Shown: positions 25,901 through 32,256 of the stretch, one piece after another | Layout of the letters: each line of letters begins with the position of its first letter | How positions within the stretch are numbered: the stretch's first letter is position 1 | Assembly: GCA_016839025.1 (NCBI GenBank) | Contig: JADLKK010000011.1 | Span: 1 to 42,455, forward strand | Source: Proteiniphilum sp. | GTDB taxonomy: Bacteria; Bacteroidota; Bacteroidia; Bacteroidales; Dysgonomonadaceae | Direction of reading: 5' to 3' | Length of the DNA stretch: 42,455 bases | Translations under genes and position numbers: made by a program | Notes under the pieces: model-generated | What the model saw: only the letters and a program-made list of their open reading frames with translations | The model's database searches: none | Told to the model about the DNA's origin: nothing

Positions 25901-26673
25901 GGTTCTACCGTGGTGGGGAAGTTATGTGTCTCAGCCTTGAGAGAGAGGACGCTTTCCACCTCACGGGTGCAGAAGAAGTCGGGTTTGTCGCCGCTGGCCG
26001 GTGCGAATTGCTCGATCTGCGGTCCCCGGATGAAGGCCACATTGTCCTTGTAGGCCGATATCAGGTTGTTGGGGTTGGTGCTCGATGTCTTCTTGATCAG
26101 TTGGAAGAGCGACAGCTCTTTCTCTTCACCGTCGATGATGAAGCGACCGTTGAATATCTTGTGCCGGCAGTGCTCCGAATTGACCTGTGAGAAACCGAAC
26201 ACCTCACTGTCGGTCAGCTTTCGGCCCATCTTCTTGCTCACGTCGTTCAGGTAGGTGATCTCATCGTCGCTCAGCGCCAGCCCTTCCGAATCGTTGTATG
26301 CCGCGATGTCATCGATGGAAAGGATCGCTTCCGGTTGACGGTCTATGGTGAAGAGCGCCTGGTCCAACTGTTCATATCTGCGCTGCAGCATCGGGTCAAA
26401 GTCGAAAGGGCTGTTATCGGCCAGGGGTGTATATTCCTCCATACGGGTGATGCCATCAACGCCCATGTTCTGGGTGATCTCCACGGCGCAGGTGCTCCAG
26501 GGGGTGATCATCTCACGGCGGGGACCGATAAAGGGGGTGTCGACGGAAGGGGTGTCGAGCATTTTAGCCTCGCCGAACAGCCAGCATAGTTTCTCCATGG
26601 TCGCGGGGGATAGGATCACTGCCGATTCCACGGCGATCACACTCTGAGAGGGGGTTCTGAAAAATGAAATCAT
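22984..26673 (-). CDS. purL: Phosphoribosylformylglycinamidine synthase, single-chain (PurL with glutaminase domain)
   Basis: 1229 residues; converts FGAR, glutamine and ATP to FGAM in purine synthesis. The long form carries both halves in one chain: N-terminal domain and linker ([18 protein letters not shown] near residue 160), two AIR-synthase-like ATP domains ([61 protein letters not shown]), and a C-terminal class I glutamine amidotransferase with the nucleophile cysteine in [14 protein letters not shown] near residue 1075 and a His in VAHGEGRF. Length is a little under the 1295 of E. coli but normal for the family. It has its own candidate promoter upstream (26729-26736) and is followed 9 bases later by the exported PHP gene. 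Confidence 0.97.
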   Translation of the reverse strand: [1229 protein letters not shown]

Positions 26674-26728
26674 GTCTCTTCTTTTTGTTGGGTTCAGCGG
26701 GAGGATTCCAGGTGGCTGAACGAAGAGA

Positions 26729-26736
26729 CAAAGTTA
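26729..26736 (-). promoter_or_regulatory. Candidate -7 box TAACTTTG of purL
   Basis: On the - strand TAACTTTG fits TAnnTTTG, 55 bases upstream of the purL start. A TTG at 26760-26762 is 23 bases further up, slightly long for a -33 element, and overlaps the stop codon of the upstream gene. I see no purine-riboswitch-like structure in the leader. Confidence 0.5.
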
Positions 26737-26758
26737 ATCATCTTTGATGAAATGAGTG

Positions 26759-27265
26759 TCAATTGTGTGATGAAAAGTGGCCGATCTCAATCACCTCAAG
26801 GTCTCGGATATCTCCTTCGTCGAGCACGAACCGCAGTAGCGTGCGCACCCGGTGGAAGCCATACTTTCCCGCTGCACCGGGGTTCATGTGAAGGCATTCC
26901 AGCTTCTTGTCGTAAAGCACTTTCAGTATGTGCGAATGGCCGGCGACGAAGAGTTTCGGGGGACGGGCCAGGAGCTGTGTGCGGATGGTGGGATCGTAGC
27001 GTCCCGGGTAACCGCCGATATGGGTCATCAGCACATCCACCTGCTCCAGGGTGAAGCGCAATCTTTCCGGGTAGGTGATGCGGGTTTGGTAATCGTCGAT
27101 ATTGCCGTGAACCGCGCGGAAGGGTTTCATTGCCTCAAAGCGGTTGGCCAGCTCCAGCGAGCCGATATCGCCCGCGTGCCAGATCTCGTCGCACGGTTCA
27201 AAATAGGTCCCGAACCTGTCGTCCCAGTAGCCATGGGTATCTGAGATTAACCCGATTCTCTTCAT
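26759..27265 (-). CDS. YfcE-like metallophosphodiesterase
   Basis: 168 residues from the ATG at 27265 (MKRIGLISDTHGYWD). The upstream in-frame extension lies inside the DUF368 gene in another frame. It has the calcineurin-like metallophosphoesterase signature: ISDTHG, IWHAGDIGS, VHGNIDD, MTHIGGYPG and VAGHSHILK, all with the expected metal-ligating Asp, His and Asn residues, so it should be active. Relatives (E. coli YfcE, MJ0936) cleave phosphodiester substrates; the natural substrate is not established. Its ATG overlaps the TGA of the upstream DUF368 gene as ATGA, which indicates translational coupling and possibly a shared job. Confidence 0.92.
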   Translation of the reverse strand: MKRIGLISDTHGYWDDRFGTYFEPCDEIWHAGDIGSLELANRFEAMKPFRAVHGNIDDYQTRITYPERLRFTLEQVDVLMTHIGGYPGRYDPTIRTQLLARPPKLFVAGHSHILKVLYDKKLECLHMNPGAAGKYGFHRVRTLLRFVLDEGDIRDLEVIEIGHFSSHN

Positions 27266-28194
27266 TTTTTTCGTTTTGAGGCTGCCTCGATGACAAAGAT
27301 CAGGACAAAACCGATGACCAGGAAAAGGATGGCGCCCCACAACCAGGGATCATTTCCCGTGAGGTTTTCATAGGTGCCCGGCAGAATGTTCCGCTCAGCC
27401 AGCGCTTTTGCCTCTCCGTGGCGGTCGATGAACGATGCGGTCACCTCTTTCCATGGCCAGATCTTGTTGAGCGAACCGACCATAAAGCCGGCCAGCAGCG
27501 CAATGGTGAGGGTGTGGTGTCTCTTCAGCAGCCAGGAGAGGAAGTTGGAGAAACCAATGATGCCGATGGCGGCACCCGCTCCAAATAGCAACAACACGGG
27601 GATGTTCAGGTCGCCCACAGCCCCCAGGATAAAGGCGTACATACCCAGCAGTACCAGGATGAAACTGCCGGAGATGCCGGGCAAGATCATGGCGCAGATG
27701 GCAATCACCCCCGAAAAAAAGATATAATACCAGGAGCTGTTTGCTTCTGTTGGTGAAATTACCGTGATGAAATAGGCGATCACGATTCCGGCAATTCCTG
27801 CTGCCACTGCACCGGCATTCCAGTTTTTGATGGTGCGGGCCACATAGATGGCAGAGGCAACAATAAGGCCAAAGAAGAAGGACCAGACCAGTATGGGATA
27901 GTGATGCAACAAATAGGTCAGCCCCTTTGCCAGCGAAAAAATGCTGATGCCGATGCCCAGTAGCACACTCAGCAAAAAGTTGCCGTTGATGGCTGTCCAG
28001 AAGGCGGCAGGCTTGCCGGAGAAGAGCAATTTCAATGCCTTCAGATTGATCGATCTGATGGAGTTGATAAGTTCTTCGTAGATCCCGGTAATCAGGGCGA
28101 TGGTACCGCCCGAAACACCCGGAATCACATCAGCTGCCCCCATGGCCATCCCCTTTACCAGCAGCAGCAGATAGTCGCTTATGTTTCTGTTCAT
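27262..28194 (-). CDS. DUF368 membrane protein, PopT-like undecaprenyl-phosphate transporter
   Basis: 310 residues with about eight to ten predicted membrane helices. It has the paired DUF368 signatures MAMGAADVIPGVSGGTIALITGIYEEL near residue 16 and a second copy-like motif AMILPGISGSFILVLLGMYAFIL near 170, which suggests an inverted internal repeat. DUF368 proteins (PopT) have been reported to return undecaprenyl phosphate across the cytoplasmic membrane for reuse in cell-wall and surface-polymer synthesis; I transfer that role by family. The C-terminus ends KRKK in the cytosol. The start has a candidate promoter upstream (28218-28225) and is divergent from ppk1. The stop codon overlaps the start of a phosphodiesterase gene (ATGA). 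Confidence 0.9.
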   Translation of the reverse strand: MNRNISDYLLLLVKGMAMGAADVIPGVSGGTIALITGIYEELINSIRSINLKALKLLFSGKPAAFWTAINGNFLLSVLLGIGISIFSLAKGLTYLLHHYPILVWSFFFGLIVASAIYVARTIKNWNAGAVAAGIAGIVIAYFITVISPTEANSSWYYIFFSGVIAICAMILPGISGSFILVLLGMYAFILGAVGDLNIPVLLLFGAGAAIGIIGFSNFLSWLLKRHHTLTIALLAGFMVGSLNKIWPWKEVTASFIDRHGEAKALAERNILPGTYENLTGNDPWLWGAILFLVIGFVLIFVIEAASKRKK

Positions 28195-28217
28195 TCTTTT
28201 GGTAGCTTAATAATGCG

Positions 28218-28225
28218 CAAACTTA
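28218..28225 (-). promoter_or_regulatory. Candidate -7 box TAAGTTTG of the DUF368 gene
   Basis: On the - strand TAAGTTTG fits TAnnTTTG, 23 bases upstream of the start codon. I find no convincing TTTG at the -33 distance. Confidence 0.4.
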
Positions 28226-28318
28226 CAACATTTGTGCTTTCGTTTGAACTGTTTTGGCAAAAATGGAGATGAAATCTTTATTTTAGGGCAAAAGATGATT
28301 GTTTCGAACAAACTTCCT

Positions 28319-28326
28319 ATTTTTGA
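28319..28326 (+). promoter_or_regulatory. Candidate -7 box TATTTTTG of ppk1
   Basis: TATTTTTG fits TAnnTTTG and would start transcription near 28333, 24 bases before the ATG. The -33 spacing (TTG at 28300-28302, 16 bases) is short, so this is tentative. It shares the 162-base divergent gap with the DUF368 gene. Confidence 0.4.
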
Positions 28327-28356
28327 AGTTTAATCTTAGCACCACCACTGGTTACA

Positions 28357-30441
28357 ATGAAAAATTGCGGATACACCTATTTCAAACGCGATATCAGCTG
28401 GCTCTCTTTCAATTACCGGGTACTCCTGGAGGCGAAGGATGAGCGGCTGCCCATCTACGAGCGGATCAAGTTCCTCTCCATCTACTCCTCCAACCTGGAG
28501 GAGTTCTACAAGATCCGCGTGTCGGGCTATCACAGTTCCCTGCTGGAGAGCATCAAGCGGGACGAGTCGGTAGAGGAGGCACTGCAGACCATCATCGAGA
28601 TCAACCGTGAGGTAACGGCTCAGGAGAAGGAGTATTACGCCATCTTCAACGAGAGGATCCTCCCGGAGTTGCGACGCAACGGTATCATCCTCTACCAGAC
28701 CGATGCGGTGGAGCCTTTCCACCGGACTTATGTGGAGAAGTACTTCAACGAGGAGGTGTTCCCCTACCTGCAGCCGATGATCATCCTGAAGGATGATATC
28801 CACTCCTTCATCCAGGATGGACGCATCTACCAGGTGGTGAGCCTGCTGAAGAAAAAAAGGAAAAAGCCTGCCGACAGCAGCTCCTACACCTATGCCATCA
28901 TGAAGATCCCTTACACCAGATTGCCACGCTTCGTGGAGCTCCCCTCCTGTGGCGGAAACCACTACATCCTCTTCATCGACGACCTGATCAAGGCGAACAT
29001 GCCGAGCGTCTTTCCCGGCTATGAGATCGTGGATTGCTACAGCATCAAGATCTCGCGTGATGCCGACTTCTCACTCGAGAACGAGGATCAGAAAGATATC
29101 GCCGAGCGGATCCTGCGCAAGGTGCGGAGACGTAAGATCGGTGCGGTGACCCGTTTTCAGTATGACAGGGATATGCCGGACTACTTCCTGAAATACCTCT
29201 GCGAAGCGTATGAGATCGAGGAGGAGGAGCTGCTCCCCTCAGGACGTTATCTCAACCTGGCGGACCTGATGAAGCTGCCCAACCCGGTGGGAGACAGCCT
29301 GCGGCAGACGCTTCCGCAGCCGCTGCGGGTGCCGGAGCTGGAAGCCAATAACTCCGTTTTACGTGTGCTCCGCCGTCAGGATCTCTTGCTCCACTTCCCC
29401 TACCAGTCGTTCGACTACCTGTTGCGCTTCCTGCTGCAGGCAGCCTTCGACCCGAAGGTACTGGAGATCAAGGTGACGCAGTACCGCGTCGCAGAGAACT
29501 CGGCGGTGATCAACAGCCTGATCAGCGCTGCCAAGAACGGCAAGAGGGTGACTGTCTTCGTGGAGCTGAAAGCCCGCTTCGATGAGGAGAACAACTACCT
29601 CTCCTCCGAACTGATGCAGCAGGCGGGGGTGAAGATCATCTACAGCCTGCCGGGGCTGAAGGTGCATGCCAAGCTGGCCTACGTGCGCAAGAGAAGCAAC
29701 GATCCCGATGATCCGATCAAGGGGTATGCCTACCTGGGTACGGGCAACTTCAATGAGAAGACCGCACGCATCTATTCCGACAAGGGGTTGCTCACCTCCA
29801 ACAAAGAGATCATCCGCGATATCGACGAGGTGTTCCGCGTGCTGGAGGGGAAACCCTACATGCACGACTTCAAACATCTGCTGGTGACCCAGTTCAACAT
29901 GCTGCCCGCCATTCACCAGATGATTGAACAGGAGATTGCACATGTTGAACAAGGGAGGGAGGGATATATCATCCTGAAGATGAACAGTCTGGAGGACAAG
30001 GGGATGATTGATGCCCTCTACCGTGCCAGCGAGGCGGGGGTGAAGATTGACCTGATCATTCGCGGCATCTGCTGCCTGGTACCCAACCAGCCCTACAGCA
30101 GGAATATCAGGGTGACACGCATCGTGGATGCCTATCTGGAGCATGCCCGCGTCTGGTACTTCCTGAGCGGTGGCAAGGAGACCACCTACCTCACTTCGGC
30201 CGACTGGATGGCACGCAACTTGCACCGGCGCATAGAGGTAGCCTTCCCGGTTTACGCGGAGCCGCTGAAGCGGCAGATCATCGACATCCTGAAGATCCAG
30301 CTTGAGGACAACCAGAGCGCCGTCTGGGTGGATGAACAGCTGAACAACGTCTTCAAAAGAGAGCTGGCTTCACCGGATGAACTCCCTGTACGGGCGCAAC
30401 AGGCGATCTACGACTACCTGAAGAAGTCGACCGGACAGTAG
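28357..30441 (+). CDS. ppk1: Polyphosphate kinase 1
   Basis: 694 residues (E. coli 688). It reversibly polymerises the gamma phosphate of ATP into long-chain polyphosphate. The N-terminal helical domain begins YFKRDISWLSFNYRVLLEA and contains FLSIYSSNLEEFYKIRVSG; the head domain follows; the two phospholipase-D-like catalytic domains hold the phosphorylated histidine, His437 in LPGLKVHAKLAYVRKR (E. coli His435), and the second conserved His596 in LEHARVWYFLSGG (E. coli His592), plus GTGNFNEKTARIYSD and SADWMARNLHRRIEV. All key residues are present. The ATG at 28357 gives the usual N-terminus. It is divergent from the DUF368 gene and convergent with a small PLDc_N membrane protein gene. I see no ppx in the window. 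Confidence 0.97.
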   Translation: MKNCGYTYFKRDISWLSFNYRVLLEAKDERLPIYERIKFLSIYSSNLEEFYKIRVSGYHSSLLESIKRDESVEEALQTIIEINREVTAQEKEYYAIFNERILPELRRNGIILYQTDAVEPFHRTYVEKYFNEEVFPYLQPMIILKDDIHSFIQDGRIYQVVSLLKKKRKKPADSSSYTYAIMKIPYTRLPRFVELPSCGGNHYILFIDDLIKANMPSVFPGYEIVDCYSIKISRDADFSLENEDQKDIAERILRKVRRRKIGAVTRFQYDRDMPDYFLKYLCEAYEIEEEELLPSGRYLNLADLMKLPNPVGDSLRQTLPQPLRVPELEANNSVLRVLRRQDLLLHFPYQSFDYLLRFLLQAAFDPKVLEIKVTQYRVAENSAVINSLISAAKNGKRVTVFVELKARFDEENNYLSSELMQQAGVKIIYSLPGLKVHAKLAYVRKRSNDPDDPIKGYAYLGTGNFNEKTARIYSDKGLLTSNKEIIRDIDEVFRVLEGKPYMHDFKHLLVTQFNMLPAIHQMIEQEIAHVEQGREGYIILKMNSLEDKGMIDALYRASEAGVKIDLIIRGICCLVPNQPYSRNIRVTRIVDAYLEHARVWYFLSGGKETTYLTSADWMARNLHRRIEVAFPVYAEPLKRQIIDILKIQLEDNQSAVWVDEQLNNVFKRELASPDELPVRAQQAIYDYLKKSTGQ

Positions 30442-30589
30442 GTTAAAACAACAGTTGCAAAAATTATATTTTCCACATTTAGATAGATTGAACTTTATGG
30501 TTTTGTTGAAAAACTCTGTTTTTCTCCGATCTCCTGTTTCTCACCGGAGGGTTTATTTTTCATATCGCTCATATATGTTTTGCAACCAT

Positions 30590-30805
30590 CTACTTTAGTT
30601 TCCTGTTCCTGTGAGAGAGTGAAACCCCAAAGTAGTGAAGGGTAATACCTAGAATAGGGAACAGAATTATGACTGCAATCCATAAGAACTTCATACTACC
30701 CGAAAGATGTTTCCGTTTTATTATATCCCAGATAGCCAAACAATCGATGATCATCACCAAAGAAATCAGCAGTAAGCCGTAGTCATTCATAATATTATGG
30801 TTCAT
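30590..30805 (-). CDS. Small membrane protein, PLDc_N domain
   Basis: 71 residues (66 if the second ATG at 30790 is used). Two hydrophobic helices flank the conserved loop IWDIIKRKHLSGSMKFLWIAVIILFPILGITLHY, which is the PLDc_N signature (the membrane segment found at the N-terminus of cardiolipin-synthase-like phospholipase D proteins). Here it stands alone, with no catalytic HKD domain after it; such single-domain forms are common. The C-terminus is basic (HRNRKLK). Function unknown. It sits between ppk1 (convergent, 148-base gap) and the AAA_14 ATPase gene (same strand, 89-base gap). Confidence 0.85.
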   Translation of the reverse strand: MNHNIMNDYGLLLISLVMIIDCLAIWDIIKRKHLSGSMKFLWIAVIILFPILGITLHYFGVSLSHRNRKLK

Positions 30806-30861
30806 ACATTTGATTCGTCAACTGATATTTGGTCCCAAAGTATGTAAAAATGCGGAGTTGA

Positions 30862-30869
30862 CAAAAATA
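30862..30869 (-). promoter_or_regulatory. Candidate -7 box TATTTTTG of the PLDc_N gene
   Basis: On the - strand TATTTTTG fits TAnnTTTG, 57 bases upstream of the first ATG, in the gap after the AAA_14 gene. No good -33 match is visible at the usual spacing. Confidence 0.35.
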
Positions 30870-30894
30870 TGCCGAAGCATCATCTGTTAGAATA

Positions 30895-32040
30895 TCAAAA
30901 GAAATCGCTGTTCCACATCTTTGAAAGGAATTGTGTGGCAGGATAGATCTCCACATTGTTGGTCCGGCGCGGGTATTTATCCAATGAAACGATGATGAGC
31001 CGGGCGTCGGGAAATTCTTCTGAAAATGCTTTTAATCCCTTCGTATGATGCGATTGCACTTCGGTGGAAGATTTAACTTCGATGGCCCAATCGGCATTGC
31101 CAATGATGGCATCCACTTCGTAACCCGATGTGGTACGCCAATACGCCAAACTTAACAACGGCTTGCAATACCCGATGTAGGCAATGATTTCCTGTAAGAT
31201 AAAGTGTTCGAAAGCGTGCCCGAATTCCGGTGACCCCGGGTTTAGCGCAGTTCTTTGGAGCAGGAAATTGGCGATCCCCACATCGAAATAATAAAACCTG
31301 GGGGACTGGATCACCCTGCGCTTTACTTTTTGGGTAAATGCCGGAATCATGTATCCGATAAGTGTCTCTTCCAGAATGGAGAAATATTCCTTCACAGTCG
31401 GTGCACTGATGCCGCATTCCGTGGCAATGTTGCTGTAATTTACAATTTCACCGTTACTCAGTGCAGCCACTTCCATAAACCGTGAGAAAGTGTTGAGGTT
31501 GCGGGTAAGCGCTTCGGCTTTGATTTCTTGTTGGAGGTAGTCACCCACGTATGCTTGCAGTCGTTTACCTGCATCCTCTATAAGATAATGTCGGGGCAGC
31601 ATACCGTTGTTGCATGCTTTCGTGAGGTCAAAATCAGGAATCTCAGCGCTCACTAATGGATAGAGATGCTTTCGGATAGCTCTGCCGCCAAGCAGGTTGA
31701 CGCCGCTTCTCCGCAACTTGCGCGCACTGGAGCCGCTCAGGATGAAACGAAGGTTGCGATTGCTCATGAGCCAATGCACTTCGTCGAGTAATGCAGGAAT
31801 TTTTTGTATTTCGTCGATAATAATCAATTCGTTTACGGGAAGTAAATTGAGTTCTTCGCGTAACAGCGCCGGACGACGGTTGTATCGCTCGAATTCATCC
31901 GATTTCAACAAGTCGATATAGTGCTTGTCGGGAAATTGCATTTTCAGCAACGTGCTTTTACCGGTTTGCCGTGCACCCCAAAGGAAAATGCTGTCTCTTT
32001 CTGCATCCTGAAGAACTATTTTGCGTGATAACATAATCAT
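30895..32040 (-). CDS. AAA_14/DUF4143 ATPase
   Basis: 381 residues. N-terminal P-loop ATPase with Walker A WGARQTGKSTLL near residue 22, Walker B ELIIIDEIQKIP near 72 and sensor-like FILSGSSARKLRR. A winged-helix-like middle (VNYSNIATECGISAPTVKEYFSILEETLIGYMIPAF) is followed by a C-terminal DUF4143 part with EVDAIIGNADWAIEVKSS, where the Asp, Glu and Lys are spaced like a PD-(D/E)xK nuclease core. This family is abundant and often multi-copy in Bacteroidota and archaea; its role is not known, and nuclease activity is inferred only from the motif. Start: the ATG at 32040, with another ATG two codons on. The gene is AT-richer than its neighbours and has its own repeated palindromic upstream sites, suggesting an acquired, self-regulated unit. 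Confidence 0.9.
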   Translation of the reverse strand: MIMLSRKIVLQDAERDSIFLWGARQTGKSTLLKMQFPDKHYIDLLKSDEFERYNRRPALLREELNLLPVNELIIIDEIQKIPALLDEVHWLMSNRNLRFILSGSSARKLRRSGVNLLGGRAIRKHLYPLVSAEIPDFDLTKACNNGMLPRHYLIEDAGKRLQAYVGDYLQQEIKAEALTRNLNTFSRFMEVAALSNGEIVNYSNIATECGISAPTVKEYFSILEETLIGYMIPAFTQKVKRRVIQSPRFYYFDVGIANFLLQRTALNPGSPEFGHAFEHFILQEIIAYIGYCKPLLSLAYWRTTSGYEVDAIIGNADWAIEVKSSTEVQSHHTKGLKAFSEEFPDARLIIVSLDKYPRRTNNVEIYPATQFLSKMWNSDFF

Positions 32041-32072
32041 TCATTTTTCGTGAGTATTTGCATTTAACCTTA

Positions 32073-32080
32073 CAAAGATA
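32073..32080 (-). promoter_or_regulatory. Candidate -7 box TATCTTTG of the AAA_14 gene
   Basis: On the - strand TATCTTTG fits TAnnTTTG, 32 bases upstream of the start codon. A TTTA 18 bases upstream (32099-32102) could serve as -33 and lies inside the first palindromic repeat, so a protein bound there would block the promoter. Confidence 0.55.
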
Positions 32081-32087
32081 GGCATTT

Positions 32088-32144
32088 TCATGAATATCTA
32101 AAGTTGCACTTTGTTTTATCATGAATATCCAAAGTTCAACTTTG
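32088..32144. repeat. Two direct repeats with palindromic cores upstream of the AAA_14 gene
   Basis: Two 26-base copies, 32088-32113 and 32119-32144, start 31 bases apart and match at 23 of 26 positions. Each begins TCATGAATATC and contains a palindromic core: AAAGTTGCACTTT (32100-32112) and the perfect AAAGTT-C-AACTTT (32131-32143). They look like operator sites on the same helical face. Confidence 0.75.
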
Positions 32145-32202
32145 ATTGATCATGCAAAACGAACGTGTAGGTTTATGGATGCATGAAACGAGCATGCGCA
32201 AC

Positions 32203-32241
32203 AAAAAAACCCGTGCCGGATTACCGGACACGGGTTTAAAA
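32203..32241 (-). terminator. Terminator of the rplK-rpoC operon
   Basis: On the - strand AAACCCGTGTCCGG-TAAT-CCGGCACGGGTTT forms a GC-rich stem with one bulged T, followed by a run of seven T residues. It starts about 19 bases after the rpoC stop codon. A run of T on the + strand also follows the stem, so it may act in both directions. Confidence 0.92.
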
Positions 32242-32256
32242 AAAGTTATTTCAAAG

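Noticed and set aside
27266-27340. N-terminal extension of the phosphodiesterase to an earlier ATG
   Set aside because: It lies inside the DUF368 gene, has no family similarity, and the ATG at 27265 starts exactly at the conserved MKRIGLISDTHG.
29359-30225. 288-codon open frame antisense to ppk1
   Set aside because: Shadow of ppk1. No family features, no start signal, and ppk1 carries both catalytic histidines in this stretch.
30495-30683. 62-codon open frame on the - strand overlapping the PLDc_N gene
   Set aside because: It overlaps a gene with a clear family signature, has no hydrophobic or domain pattern and no promoter of its own.
32041-32256. Possible small RNA or toxin-antitoxin gene in the gap between the AAA_14 gene and rpoC
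   Set aside because: No credible small reading frame with a start signal. The gap is accounted for by the promoter, the repeated palindromes and the rpoC terminator.
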